Origin: Pyxidicoccus fallax
Lineage (GTDB): Bacteria; Myxococcota; Myxococcia; Myxococcales; Myxococcaceae
Assembly: GCF_012933655.1 (NCBI RefSeq)
Contig: NZ_JABBJJ010000035.1
Span: 1 to 58,584 of the forward strand
Reading direction: 5' to 3'
Length of the DNA stretch: 58,584 nt
Every line of letters begins with the position of its first letter. Position 1 is the stretch's first letter. The position numbers and the translations under genes are program-made. Shown in pieces: positions 43,140 to 52,240 of the stretch. The notes beneath the pieces are model-generated. The model was not told the DNA's origin, ran no database searches, and saw only the letters and a list, made by a program, of their open reading frames with translations.

Positions 43140-44384
43140 ATGGAACTGGGAGCCATCATCCGCCGCGCCCGGGAGCAGGGCGCCAGCGACGTCCACCTGG
43201 AGGGCGGCATGCCCATGGCCCTGCGGGTACGGGGGACGCTGCGGCTGGTCGGAGAGCCGCTGTCGCCCATGGCGCTCACCGCGCTGGCGCGCGACGTGGT
43301 GGGCGACGAGGACTGGCCCGCGTTCCTGGAGCGCTGCTCGCATGACGTGGCGCGCACGCTGGATGGGCAGCGCATCCGCATCAACGTGCTGCGGAGCGCG
43401 CGGGGCGTGGGCTTCGCCATCCGCCTGCTGGCCACCGCGCAGGCCACGCTGAAGCGGCTGAACCTGCACCCGGATTTGCGCAAGCTCATCGAGCCGACGC
43501 ATGGGCTCGTGCTGGTCAGCGGGCCCACGGGCTCGGGGAAGACGTCGACGCTGGCGGCGCTGCTCCAGGAACTGAACATCTCCGAGGCACGGCACATCAT
43601 CACGGTAGAGAGCCCCATCGAGTACGCGCTGGTGCCCCGGCAGTCCTTCATCCGCCAGCGCGAGGTGGGGCGGGACACGCCGTCCTTCTCGCAGGCGCTC
43701 ATCGACGCGATGCGGGAGGACCCGGACGTGCTGATGGTGGGGGAGATGCGCGAGCCGGAGGTGATGCGGCTGACGATGAACGCGGCGGAGACGGGGCACC
43801 TGGTGCTCGCCACGGTGCACTCGGCCAGCGCGGGGGAGGCGCTGGCGCGGGTGGTGTCCGCCTTCCCGCCGGAGATGCAGCCGGCGGTGTGCGCGCAGCT
43901 CGCGGACTGTCTCGTGGGCGTGGTGTGCCAGCGGCTGCGCTACCGGCCGGAGGTGGGCCTGCGCGTCCCCGAGTGCGAGGTGCTCATGGGCAGCACGCCA
44001 GTGAAGAGCATCGTGAGGCAGGGGCACTTCTACAAGATTCCGTCGGCCATCGAGACGGGCGCCGCGGACGGCTGCTGGTCCTTCCCGCGCTACGCGGAGT
44101 GGCTGGCCCGGAAGACGGACTGGACGCTGCCCTCGACTCCGCCCGAGGAGGCTCCGGCCGCGCCGGTGCCGGAAGTCGCGCCCGAGCCGAGCCCCATGCC
44201 CGCGGCGCGTCCCCGGCAGGTCCCCGTCATGCGGCTGCCATCCACGCCGAAGCCCCGGCGGGGGCCGGTGGCCGCGAAGCCCGGCGGGCGACAAGCGGAG
44301 GACGGCGTCTTCGTCATCCAGGGCGAGCAGGACGACCTGGTGTCCCTCATCCGCGAGCTGGAAGGGGACGGCCCCGAGGAGTGA
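43140..44384 (+). CDS. PilT-like type IV pilus retraction ATPase paralogue
   Basis: 414 residues from an ATG after AGGAGG. The N-terminal domain opens with the PilT-type LGAIIRRAREQGASDVHLEG. The core has Walker A GPTGSGKT (128-135), the Asp box VESPIEYAL, Walker B DVLMVGEMREPE and the His box ETGHLVLATVHS. The family powers retraction of type IV pili (twitching or S-motility). It differs from typical PilT by a C-terminal extension of about 100 residues that is Pro/Ala/Arg-rich, ending in an acidic segment (QDDLVSLIRELEGDGPEE). No other pil genes are adjacent. It may be a PilT or PilU paralogue regulating another pilus-like machine. Confidence 0.88.
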   Translation: MELGAIIRRAREQGASDVHLEGGMPMALRVRGTLRLVGEPLSPMALTALARDVVGDEDWPAFLERCSHDVARTLDGQRIRINVLRSARGVGFAIRLLATAQATLKRLNLHPDLRKLIEPTHGLVLVSGPTGSGKTSTLAALLQELNISEARHIITVESPIEYALVPRQSFIRQREVGRDTPSFSQALIDAMREDPDVLMVGEMREPEVMRLTMNAAETGHLVLATVHSASAGEALARVVSAFPPEMQPAVCAQLADCLVGVVCQRLRYRPEVGLRVPECEVLMGSTPVKSIVRQGHFYKIPSAIETGAADGCWSFPRYAEWLARKTDWTLPSTPPEEAPAAPVPEVAPEPSPMPAARPRQVPVMRLPSTPKPRRGPVAAKPGGRQAEDGVFVIQGEQDDLVSLIRELEGDGPEE

Positions 44385-44443
44385 GGGCTTCCGCTCGGGC
44401 GTGCGCTGGTCGATTCTTGGGGGCACATCACCGGAGCCACTGG

Positions 44444-45529
44444 ATGACGACCCCGAACCTACCCGCCCGAATCGAGTCCCTGAAGGTCCCCACGTCGCGC
44501 CTCCGCGTGCAGCACCTGCTGGCGAGCGGCGCGCCGGACGGCGTGCCGGTGGTGTTCATCCACGGCAACGTCTCCTCCAGCCGCTTCTACGAGGACACGA
44601 TGGCGGCGATGCCTCCGTCGTTCCGGTGCCTCGCGCCGGACCTGCGTGGGTTTGGAGAGACGGAGCGCGCGCCCATCGATGCGACGCGCGGGGTGGGGGA
44701 CTTCGCGGAGGATGTCCTCGCGCTGCTGGACGCGCTGGCCCCGCGGCTGGCGGGGAAGAAGGTGCACCTGGTGGGCTGGTCCGCGGGCGCGGGCGTGGTG
44801 ATGCGCTTCGCCATGGAGCACCCGGAGCGGGTGGCCTCGGTGGTGTTCATCGCGCCGATTTCGCCGGTGGGCTTCGGAGGCACGAAGGGGGACGCGTCGG
44901 TGGCGGCGTGCTGGCCGGACTTCGCGGGCTCGGGAGGCGGCACGGTGAATCCGGAGTTCGTCCGGCGGCTCATCGCGAAGGACATGTCCGACGAGAACGA
45001 TGCCTCGCCGCGCAACGTGATGAACAAGTACTACTTCAAGCCGCCCTTCCGGCTGGAGCGCTCGCGCGAGGACGTGCTGGTGGGGGAGATGCTGAAGATT
45101 TCGGTGGGGGACGACGGCTACCCGGGAGACGTGGAGCGCTCGGAGAACTGGCCGGGCGTGGCGCCGGGGCGGCGGGGGATGAACAACGCCATCTCGGGGA
45201 AGTACCTCGACCTGCGGGGCTTCGCGTCGATTCCCACGCGGCCGCCGGTGCTCTGGGTGCGCGGCGCGGAGGACCAGATTGTGTCGGACACGTCGTTGTT
45301 CGACTTCGGCTTCCTCGGGAAGCTGGGCGCGGTGCCGGGCTGGCCCGGCGAGGCGGTGTATCCGCCGCAGCCCATGGTGAGCCAGATGCGGGCGATGCTC
45401 GACGCGTACCGGAACCGAGGTGGCCAGGCGCGCGAGGAGGTGCTGCCGGGCGTCGGGCACTCGCCGCACCTGGAGGCGCCGGAGACCTTCCGTGCGTTGC
45501 TGCTGGGGTTCCTCGACTCCGTGCGCTGA
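44444..45529 (+). CDS. Alpha/beta-fold hydrolase
   Basis: 361 residues from the ATG at 44444. Motifs: VVFIHGNVSSSRFYED (oxyanion HG), APDLRGFGETER, nucleophile elbow GWSAGAGVV with Ser113, acid in VRGAEDQIVSD and His in PGVGHSPHLEAPE. The lid region between about residues 150 and 280 is longer than in typical haloalkane-dehalogenase-type members. There is no signal peptide, so it is cytoplasmic. Substrate unknown. It is in the same direction as the PilT-like gene but 59 bases apart with no visible functional link. Confidence 0.87.
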   Translation: MTTPNLPARIESLKVPTSRLRVQHLLASGAPDGVPVVFIHGNVSSSRFYEDTMAAMPPSFRCLAPDLRGFGETERAPIDATRGVGDFAEDVLALLDALAPRLAGKKVHLVGWSAGAGVVMRFAMEHPERVASVVFIAPISPVGFGGTKGDASVAACWPDFAGSGGGTVNPEFVRRLIAKDMSDENDASPRNVMNKYYFKPPFRLERSREDVLVGEMLKISVGDDGYPGDVERSENWPGVAPGRRGMNNAISGKYLDLRGFASIPTRPPVLWVRGAEDQIVSDTSLFDFGFLGKLGAVPGWPGEAVYPPQPMVSQMRAMLDAYRNRGGQAREEVLPGVGHSPHLEAPETFRALLLGFLDSVR

Positions 45530-45600
45530 GCGGCTGGGCAGGCGGGCCCGCGGTCGGAGTGATGTAACTTTCGGGGACCTTCCGGGTTCCATCCTTCGTC

Positions 45601-47271
45601 ATGCGCCTTCTGCCCCTCTGGCCTCTGGTGGCCGTGCTGCTCTCGTGTGCGAGCCGCCCGCACGTGGCTCCGCCTGCCTTCGACGAGGCACGCGCGGTGC
45701 ATGTGCTCCAGCGGCTGGCCTTCGGACCGTCGGCGAGGGACCTGGCCGAGGTGCGGAGGTTGGGCGTGGAGGGGTGGGTGGAGGCGCAGCTTGCCGGCCC
45801 GGGCGCGGCGCTGCCGCCGGAGCTGGAGGCGAAGCTCCAGGCACTGCCGACCCTGACGATGTCGATGGCGGAGCTGGCGCGCGACTATCCGCCGAAGAAG
45901 CAGCGTGAGCAGGCGCTGCTGGATGGGCGCGAACTGATGCGCCCCGCGCTCATCAACCTGGAGCAGGCGTCCGCGAAGGTGCTGCGCGCGGTGGAGAGTC
46001 CGAGCCAGTTCGAAGAGGTGCTGGTGGACTTCTGGTTCAACCACTTCAACGTGTCCGCGGAGAAGGGCGCGGTGCGGTGGATGGTGACGTCCTACGAGCG
46101 GGATGCCATCCGCCCGCATGTGTTCGGCCACTTCCGGGACCTGCTCGGGGCGACGGCGCGCCACCCGGCGATGCTCTTCTACCTGGACAACTGGCGCAGC
46201 ACGCGGGACGGGATGCCACGCCTTCTTCGCCGGGCTCCTCCCGAAGCCATGGCGTCTCCGTCCGATGCGATGGGCGACGGTGCATCCGGGGACGAGGCTC
46301 GGTCCGAGGACGAAGCACCTCCCGAGGCCATGGCATCGCCAGATGGCGGCGGGGAAGCCGAGCCGAGGCCTGGCCTCAACGAGAACTACGCGCGCGAGCT
46401 GCTGGAGCTTCACACGCTGGGCGTGGACGGCGGCTACACGCAGCGGGACGTGCGCGAGGTGGCACGTGCCTTCACGGGCTGGAGCATCCGTCGGCCACGT
46501 CGCGAGCCCGAGTTCTTCTTCCGGCGCAGGGCGCATGACCCGGATGAGAAGGTGGTCCTCGGGCAGCGCATCTCCGCGGGAGGGCGGAAGGACGGCGAGC
46601 AGGTGCTGGACCTGCTGGCGCGTCACCCGGCCACCGCGCGCCACATCGCGACGAAGCTGGCGCGTCGCTTCGTCTCGGACACACCCCCACCGGCGCTGGT
46701 GGAGCGCGTGGCGAAGGCGTTCCTCGACTCGGACGGGGACCTGCGCACGGTGTACCGCGCGCTCTTCCAGTCACCGGAGTTCTGGGCAGCCGAGGCGCGC
46801 GGTACCAAGGTGAAGACCCCCTTCGAGTTCGTGGTGTCCGCGCTGCGAGCCACGGGAGCGGAGGTGACGGTGCGCCCCAGGTTGGTGCAGTCCCTGGCGA
46901 AGATGGGCGAGCCGCTCTATCGCGCTCCCGCGCCCACGGGCTTCCCGGAGGTCTCGGCGCCGTGGGTGAACAGCGGCTCGCTGGTGGCACGGCTCAACTT
47001 CAGCCTGGAGCTGGTCTCCGGACGCCTGCCGGGAACCCGTGTGTCGTTGGAGTCTCTGGCCAGGCCCGAGACGCAGTCAGCGGAAGGCTGGGTGGATGCG
47101 CTCGGAAGGGCGCTGCTGGGCGCACCGCCGTCGCAAGAAACGCGAGCCACCATCCTCGCGGCGTTGTCGAAGCGTGCCGAGGCCGCCAGCGCCGAGGACG
47201 AGCCGGGACCCGTGGACATTTCCCTCATCGCGGGGCTGCTGCTCGGCTCGCCGGAGTTCCAGAAACAATGA
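45601..47271 (+). CDS. DUF1800-family lipoprotein
   Basis: 556 residues. The signal ends in VAVLLSCASR, a plausible lipobox. The protein has the DUF1800 signatures: LQRLAFGPSARDLAEVRRLG, then DFWFNHFNVSAEKGAVRWMV, then LNENYARELLELHTLGVDGG and VARAFTGWSI. Between about residues 207 and 258 there is an acidic, repetitive insert with PPEAMASP occurring twice. The gene overlaps the DUF1501 gene by four bases (ATGA). DUF1800/DUF1501 pairs are common in proteobacteria and planctomycetes and are thought to act together outside the cytoplasm; their activity is unknown. Confidence 0.88.
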   Translation: MRLLPLWPLVAVLLSCASRPHVAPPAFDEARAVHVLQRLAFGPSARDLAEVRRLGVEGWVEAQLAGPGAALPPELEAKLQALPTLTMSMAELARDYPPKKQREQALLDGRELMRPALINLEQASAKVLRAVESPSQFEEVLVDFWFNHFNVSAEKGAVRWMVTSYERDAIRPHVFGHFRDLLGATARHPAMLFYLDNWRSTRDGMPRLLRRAPPEAMASPSDAMGDGASGDEARSEDEAPPEAMASPDGGGEAEPRPGLNENYARELLELHTLGVDGGYTQRDVREVARAFTGWSIRRPRREPEFFFRRRAHDPDEKVVLGQRISAGGRKDGEQVLDLLARHPATARHIATKLARRFVSDTPPPALVERVAKAFLDSDGDLRTVYRALFQSPEFWAAEARGTKVKTPFEFVVSALRATGAEVTVRPRLVQSLAKMGEPLYRAPAPTGFPEVSAPWVNSGSLVARLNFSLELVSGRLPGTRVSLESLARPETQSAEGWVDALGRALLGAPPSQETRATILAALSKRAEAASAEDEPGPVDISLIAGLLLGSPEFQKQ

Positions 47272-48518
47272 GCGCGTCCCTCTCCCGTCGCGGCCTGCTG
47301 CGCGCCCTCGGCCTCTCGGGCGCGGGCCTCGTCCTCGCGCCCGGCTTCCTGGGCCGTGCGCTGGCCGCCAGTCCCACGACGCCCGCGCGCCGTGCGCTGG
47401 TCACAATCTTCCTCCGTGGTGGAGTGGACGGACTCTCCCTCGTTCCTCCGGTGGAGGACGCGGCCTACCACCGCGCGCGGCCCACGCTGGCGCTGAAGCC
47501 ATCGGGAAGCGGCTCGGATGCCGCGCTGAAGCTGGACGACCGCTTCGGCCTGCACCCGCGCTTGGAGCCGCTGCTGCCACTGTGGAGAGAGGGCCAGCTC
47601 GCCATCCTGCACGGAGTCGGCCTACCCACGCCGGTGCGCTCGCACTTCGACGCGCAGGACTTCGTGGAGTCGGGAACACCGGGCCGCAAGTCCACGCCGG
47701 ACGGCTGGCTCAACCGCGCGCTGGAGGACGAGGAAGACGGAGCGGCGCTGCGAGCCGTCGCGCTGCAGCCCACGTTGCCCCGTGCCTTGTTCGGGAGCGC
47801 GGGAGCGCTGGCCATGGGACGTCTGGAGGAGTTCCGCCTCCGGGGAGGCCGCCGGGGCGAGGAAGCCACCACGGGCTTCAGCGCGCTCTATGCGGGAGCA
47901 GTGGACGAAGCGCTGCGCACGACGGGGCAGGGCGCCTTCGACGCACTGTCCCGCCTGGACGCGGAGCGCCTGTCCCGGCTGCCTTCCAGCTCGGTCGTGG
48001 AGTACCCGAAGGGCCCCCTGGCTCAGCGGCTCCGGGACATCGCGAAGCTCCTGAAGGGCGACGTGGGGCTGGAAGTCGCGGCCACGGAGCTGGGCGGCTG
48101 GGACACGCACGCGGCGCAGGGAGCGGCAACGGGCGTCTTCGCCAACCGGTGCCGCGAGCTGGCGAGCGCCCTGTCCGCCTTCGCCGAGGACCTCGGCCCG
48201 AGACTGGAGCACGTGACGGTGGTGGTGCTCACGGAGTTCGGCCGCACGGTGCGCGAGAACGGCAGCCGGGGCACGGACCACGGCGTGGGCAGCGCCATGC
48301 TGGTGCTGGGCGGCGGCGTGCGGGGAGGGAAGGTCCACGGCCGCTTCGGCTCACTGGAGCCAGCGCACCTCCAAGACGGGCGCGACGTGCCCTCATGGAC
48401 CGACGTGCGCGCCCCGCTGGCGGAAGTCCTGCGCGCCTGCCGGCCCGGCGTGGACCTGGCGAAGGTCTTCCCCGGCTTCACCCCGCCCGCACCGTCAGGC
48501 CTGTTCGCTCCGACCTAG
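47268..48518 (+). CDS. DUF1501-family Tat-exported protein
   Basis: 416 residues, overlapping the DUF1800 stop by four bases. The N-terminus is a twin-arginine signal (SRRGLLRALGLSGAGLVLAP). Signature segments: LVTIFLRGGVDGLSLVPPVE, LHPRLEPLLPLWREGQLAIL, HFDAQDFVESGTPG, LGGWDTHAAQG, VVVLTEFGRTVREN and GTDHGVGSAMLVLGGGVRGG. This is the sulfatase/phosphatase-like DUF1501 fold, with Asp/His residues in GGWDTH and TDHG that may bind metal. Together with its DUF1800 partner it probably forms an exported complex. Confidence 0.9.
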   Translation: MSASLSRRGLLRALGLSGAGLVLAPGFLGRALAASPTTPARRALVTIFLRGGVDGLSLVPPVEDAAYHRARPTLALKPSGSGSDAALKLDDRFGLHPRLEPLLPLWREGQLAILHGVGLPTPVRSHFDAQDFVESGTPGRKSTPDGWLNRALEDEEDGAALRAVALQPTLPRALFGSAGALAMGRLEEFRLRGGRRGEEATTGFSALYAGAVDEALRTTGQGAFDALSRLDAERLSRLPSSSVVEYPKGPLAQRLRDIAKLLKGDVGLEVAATELGGWDTHAAQGAATGVFANRCRELASALSAFAEDLGPRLEHVTVVVLTEFGRTVRENGSRGTDHGVGSAMLVLGGGVRGGKVHGRFGSLEPAHLQDGRDVPSWTDVRAPLAEVLRACRPGVDLAKVFPGFTPPAPSGLFAPT

Positions 48519-48588
48519 AGAGCGCGCTCTCCGAGGCGGCACGGACTCATGCCGCACCGCGTGCCCGGATGAGGCAGACTGGGCCCTC

Positions 48589-49398
48589 ATGGCTCGGCTC
48601 CGGCGCATGCTCATCCTCCTCGTCTCCACCTTCGTTGGCGTCTACCTCCTGCTGTGTGGGACCGCCTTCGCGCTGCAGCGGTCGATGATCTACCCGGCGC
48701 CCAAGGCCTCCATCCCGCTCAAGGAGAACCAGGGCTTCAGCCGCCTGCCGCTGGAGGGCGACCTGTTCGTGGACGTGCTCCACCTGCCCGCGCCCGAGGG
48801 CGCCCCGACGGTGGTGCACTTCCATGGCAATGGCGAGCAGCTCCTGGGCCAGCTGGAGTACGGCCAGCGGCTGCGCGAGTGGGGCCTCGGGTTCTTCGCC
48901 GTCGAGTACCCCGGCTATGGCGCCTCGCCCGGCAGCCCCACGGAAGACGGCATCTACGCCGCCGCCGAGGCGGGCCTGAAGCTGCTGCGCTCCAAGGGCG
49001 TGCCAGCGGAGCGCATGGTGCTCAGTGGCCGCAGCCTCGGCACCGGCGTGGCGGTGGAGATGGCGCGGCGGGGGTACGGCAGCCGGCTGATGCTCGTGTC
49101 GCCCTACACGTCCATCGTGGACATCGCGAGCCTGGCCTTCCCGTTCCTCCCCGCGACGCTCCTCGTCCGGGACCGCTTCGACACCGTGTCCAAGGCGCCC
49201 GGAGTCAACCTGCCGGTGCTCATCATCCACGGAGAGCGGGACACGCTCATCCCGGTGGACATGGGCCGCCGGCTCGGCACGCGCTTCCCGAAGGCCACGG
49301 TGGAGACGGTGCCGGGCGCCGGGCACAACGATGTCCTCGAGCGCCCCGGCAGCACGCGGGTGGACCGCATGGCCGCCTTCGCGCTCGGCGGGCCCTGA
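48589..49398 (+). CDS. BEM46/ABHD13-type alpha/beta hydrolase with N-terminal anchor
   Basis: 269 residues. Membrane anchor at residues 8-30 (LILLVSTFVGVYLLLCGTAF). Then YPAPKASIP, VVHFHGNGEQLLG (oxyanion), EYPGYGASPG, nucleophile elbow SGRSLGTGVAV with Ser149, acid in HGERDTLIPVD and catalytic His in PGAGHNDVLE. This is the BEM46-like arrangement of eukaryotic and bacterial ABHD12/13/17 relatives. It probably acts on acyl or lipid esters at the inner membrane. No operon partner is evident. Confidence 0.87.
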   Translation: MARLRRMLILLVSTFVGVYLLLCGTAFALQRSMIYPAPKASIPLKENQGFSRLPLEGDLFVDVLHLPAPEGAPTVVHFHGNGEQLLGQLEYGQRLREWGLGFFAVEYPGYGASPGSPTEDGIYAAAEAGLKLLRSKGVPAERMVLSGRSLGTGVAVEMARRGYGSRLMLVSPYTSIVDIASLAFPFLPATLLVRDRFDTVSKAPGVNLPVLIIHGERDTLIPVDMGRRLGTRFPKATVETVPGAGHNDVLERPGSTRVDRMAAFALGGP

Positions 49399-49412
49399 GC
49401 GGCCGGGCCCCG

Positions 49413-49853
49413 TCAGTGGACCTGTGACGGCGTGCTGCTCGACCAGGAGACCTCGCGCACCAGCTCGGCCGCCTCGTCCGGGGGCAGGTGCCGGGCGAGG
49501 TCCGCCTGGGACACCATGCCGCAGACGGTGCCGTCGTCGTCCAACACAATCATGCGGCGCACCTGGTTCTCCTCCATCAACTCCATGCAGTCCTCCAGCG
49601 GGGTGTCCTTGAACACCGTCGCCGCGGAGTGCGTCATCGCGTCTTCCACGTGAAGCGCGTACGGGTCCTTCCCCTGCGCGATGATGCGGCAGGTGATGTC
49701 GCGGTCGGTGATGACGCCCAGCGGCTTGTTGTCGATGTCGACGACGGGCAGCGCGCCGCAGTCGCCTTCCACCATCCACCGGGCCGCCTGCTGGAGGCTC
49801 GTGTCGGGCATGCAGGTGATGGGGTTCCCGCTCATGATTTTCTCGACGTTCAT
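49413..49853 (-). CDS. CBS-domain pair protein
   Basis: 146 residues from the ATG at 49853, preceded by GGAGGACGCC. Two CBS domains: residues 1-65 (VEKIMSGNPITCMPDTSLQQ through GVITDRDITCRIIAQGKDP) and residues 66-130 (VEDAMTHSAATVFKDTPLED through GMVSQADLARHLPP). Tandem CBS domains bind adenosine nucleotides such as AMP, ATP or SAM. There is no catalytic domain, so it is a stand-alone sensor of unknown target. It is divergent from the Rrf2-sulfate operon across about 250 bases and may share its regulation. Confidence 0.92.
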   Translation of the reverse strand: MNVEKIMSGNPITCMPDTSLQQAARWMVEGDCGALPVVDIDNKPLGVITDRDITCRIIAQGKDPYALHVEDAMTHSAATVFKDTPLEDCMELMEENQVRRMIVLDDDGTVCGMVSQADLARHLPPDEAAELVREVSWSSSTPSQVH

Positions 49854-50064
49854 TGGCGTCCTCCGGGGGCAAGAGAGCGTTGTCTTCTGAAGGTGGGGTG
49901 CGGTCACCCGCCGCGACAGGGAATGGCTCCGGGACTTCGCCGCTCGGGCCTCCCGGCGCGCACGGACGCGGAGGCCAGCCCGGATGCCTGGAGGTCGGAA
50001 GGCCCGTCCCCGGAATTTCCCGTGAGCACGCACTCCCGGAGCGGACTCCGAAGGCCGTGTAGAC

Positions 50065-50093
50065 CCGATTCCCGATAAAGTTGATAGAATCGG
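50065..50093. promoter_or_regulatory. Inverted repeat upstream of the Rrf2-cys operon
   Basis: CCGATTC (50065-50071) and GAATCGG (50087-50093) form a perfect 7-bp inverted repeat with a 15-base spacer containing GATAAAG. The right arm ends 8 bases before the Rrf2 start. The AT-rich core and a TAGAAT (50085-50090) that could be a -10 overlap it. It is a good candidate operator for the Rrf2 regulator acting on its own operon. Confidence 0.5.
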
Positions 50094-50100
50094 TAGAGAT

Positions 50101-50547
50101 ATGAAGCTCTCGCAAAAAACGAAGTACGCGCTACGGGCGCTCCAGGTGCTGGCTCGCGAGCGGGAGCCGGTGCGGATAGCGACGCTGGCCGAGCGGGAGG
50201 ACATTCCGCGCAAGTTCCTGGAGCACATCCTCCTGGAGCTGAACAACCACGGCATCCTGAGCAGCAGGCGGGGCAGGGGCGGTGGCTACCAGCTTCGCAA
50301 GCAGCCGGAGGACGTGTGCCTGGGAGACGTGGTGCGCCTGTTCGACGGGCCCCTCGCGCCGACGTCGTGCTCGAGCGAGCGGGCCTTCCGGGCGTGCGAT
50401 GACTGCAAGGACCCGGACGGCTGCGCCCTGCGCGGAGTGATGCGCGAGGTGCGAGACGCCACCGCGCGCATCCTGGACAACCTGAGCCTCGCGGACCTCA
50501 ACCAGCGGGCCGACGCCGTCGCGCGGCTCACGCCGGGGGGCCGGTGA
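50101..50547 (+). CDS. Rrf2-family transcriptional regulator (CymR/IscR-like)
   Basis: 148 residues. N-terminal winged HTH (KLSQKTKYALRALQVLARER, then IATLAEREDIPRKFLEHILL) and the wing RRGRGGGYQLRK. The effector region has Cys-rich CSSERAFRACDDCKDPDGCAL. Three to four Cys in this position hold an Fe-S cluster in IscR/NsrR-type members. The gene is the first of a tightly packed operon with cysT, cysW and cysA, so it likely controls sulfate uptake in response to cysteine or sulfur status, as CymR does elsewhere. An inverted repeat immediately upstream supports self-regulation. Confidence 0.9.
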   Translation: MKLSQKTKYALRALQVLAREREPVRIATLAEREDIPRKFLEHILLELNNHGILSSRRGRGGGYQLRKQPEDVCLGDVVRLFDGPLAPTSCSSERAFRACDDCKDPDGCALRGVMREVRDATARILDNLSLADLNQRADAVARLTPGGR

Positions 50548-51398
50548 TGCAGGCGGCGCTGCGCTCCGTGCCCCTGGTGCGGCGAGGCGGCGTGCTGCCC
50601 GGGTACGGGCTGGCGCTGGGCTTCACGGTGCTCTACCTCGGCCTGCTGGTGCTCCTGCCGCTGGGCGCGCTGGTGTTGAAGGCGTCCACGCTGTCGTGGG
50701 AGGGCTTCGTGGCGGCGGTGACGGGGCCCCGGGCGTTGGCGGCGTACCGGCTGTCCTTCGGCGCGTCGCTGGTGGGCGCGGTGGTCAACGCGGTCTTCGG
50801 CCCGGTGGTGGCGTGGGTGCTGGCGCGCTACGACTTCCCGGGCAAGGCGGTGCTGGACGCGCTGGTGGACCTGCCCTTCGCGCTGCCCACGTCGGTGGCG
50901 GGCATCGCGCTGACGGCGGTGTACTCGCAGAATGGCTGGCTCGGGCAGCACCTGACGAAGTGGGGCATCCAGGTGGCCTTCGCGCCGGCGGGCGTGGCCA
51001 TGGCGCTGACCTTCGTGGGGCTGCCCTTCGTGGTGCGCTCGGTGCAGCCGGTGTTGGAGGACCTGGACCCGCGCCTGGAGGAGGCGGCGGCGGTGCTGGG
51101 CGCGGGCCGGCTGCGCACGGTGGCGTGGGTGGTGCTGCCGGCGCTCTTCCCCGCGCTGCTCACCGGCTTCGCGCTCTCCTTCGCGCGGGCGCTGGGCGAG
51201 TACGGCTCGGTGGTCTTCATCTCCGGCAACATGCCGCTGCGCACCGAAATCGTGCCGCTGCTCATCGTCACCCGGCTGGAGCAGTACGACTACGCGGGGG
51301 CCACGGCCATCGGCGTGGTGATGCTGGGCGCGTCCTTCATGCTGCTGCTCGCCATCAATGCGCTGCAGGCGTGGGCGCTGCGCGGGAGGAAGCGATGA
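50547..51398 (+). CDS. cysT: Sulfate/thiosulfate ABC transporter permease CysT
   Basis: 283 residues from the ATG at 50547, which overlaps the Rrf2 stop by one base; a GTG at 50544 is also possible. Six predicted membrane helices, with the first around YGLALGFTVLYLGLLVLLPL. The binding-protein-dependent permease signature is EEAAAVLGAGRLRTVAWVVL (the EAA loop, here E-E-A-A-A...G). The gene order CysT-CysW-CysA is the standard sulfate permease set. It forms the inner-membrane channel with CysW, driven by CysA. The periplasmic sulfate-binding protein is not encoded in this operon. Confidence 0.93.
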   Translation: MQAALRSVPLVRRGGVLPGYGLALGFTVLYLGLLVLLPLGALVLKASTLSWEGFVAAVTGPRALAAYRLSFGASLVGAVVNAVFGPVVAWVLARYDFPGKAVLDALVDLPFALPTSVAGIALTAVYSQNGWLGQHLTKWGIQVAFAPAGVAMALTFVGLPFVVRSVQPVLEDLDPRLEEAAAVLGAGRLRTVAWVVLPALFPALLTGFALSFARALGEYGSVVFISGNMPLRTEIVPLLIVTRLEQYDYAGATAIGVVMLGASFMLLLAINALQAWALRGRKR

Positions 51399-52240
51399 GC
51401 GGCGCCGCCATGTCCCGCGCGTCGCCCGCGCTGCGCGAGCCCCTCTGGGTGCGCGTGCTGCTCATCGGCGTGGCGGTGGGCTTCCTCGGGCTGCTCGTCG
51501 TCGTGCCGCTGGGCCTCGTCTTCCACGAGGCCCTGTCCCGGGGAATCGGCCCCTGGCTGGACGCGGTGCGGGACGAGGAGACGCTGTCGGCCATCCGGCT
51601 GACGCTCCTGACGGCGTGCATCTCCGTGACGGCCAACGCCGTCTTCGGCGTGACGGCGGCGTGGCTCATCGCCCGGTACGACTTCGTGGGGCGGGGCGTG
51701 CTGAGCACGCTCATCGACCTGCCCTTCAGCGTGTCGCCGGTGCTCTCCGGGCTCATCTTCGTGCTGCTGTTCGGCCGGCAGGGGCTCTTGGGGCCATGGC
51801 TGGACGCGCACGACGTGAAGGTCATCTTCGCGGTGCCGGGCGTGGTGCTGGCCACCACCTTCGTCACCTTCCCCTTCGTGGCGAAGGAGCTGCTGCCGCT
51901 GATGCAGGCGCAGGGCAGCCACGAGGAGGAGGCCGCGCTGACGCTGGGAGCCAACGGCTGGCAGGTGTTCCTCGGGGTGACGCTGCCCCGGGTGAAGTGG
52001 GGGTTGCTGTACGGCATCATCCTCTGCAACGCGCGGGCAATGGGTGAGTTCGGCGCGGTGTCGGTGGTGAGCGGCCACGTGCGCGGCCTGACGAACACGG
52101 TGCCGCTGCACGTGGAGATTCTCTACAACGAGTACAACTACGTCGGCGCCTTCGCGGTGGCCTCGCTCCTCTCCTTGCTGGCGCTCGTCACGCTGGGGGT
52201 GAAGAAGGTCGCGGAGCGTCGGCAGGGTGGACGGCCATGA
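51395..52240 (+). CDS. cysW: Sulfate/thiosulfate ABC transporter permease CysW
   Basis: 281 residues, starting four bases before the cysT stop. Membrane helices begin with [19 protein letters not shown]. The EAA loop is [20 protein letters not shown] and the later [20 protein letters not shown] matches the CysW family. It pairs with CysT to form the transmembrane channel for sulfate. The cysA start overlaps its stop by four bases. The gene product looks full length. Confidence 0.93.
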   Translation: MSGAAMSRASPALREPLWVRVLLIGVAVGFLGLLVVVPLGLVFHEALSRGIGPWLDAVRDEETLSAIRLTLLTACISVTANAVFGVTAAWLIARYDFVGRGVLSTLIDLPFSVSPVLSGLIFVLLFGRQGLLGPWLDAHDVKVIFAVPGVVLATTFVTFPFVAKELLPLMQAQGSHEEEAALTLGANGWQVFLGVTLPRVKWGLLYGIILCNARAMGEFGAVSVVSGHVRGLTNTVPLHVEILYNEYNYVGAFAVASLLSLLALVTLGVKKVAERRQGGRP

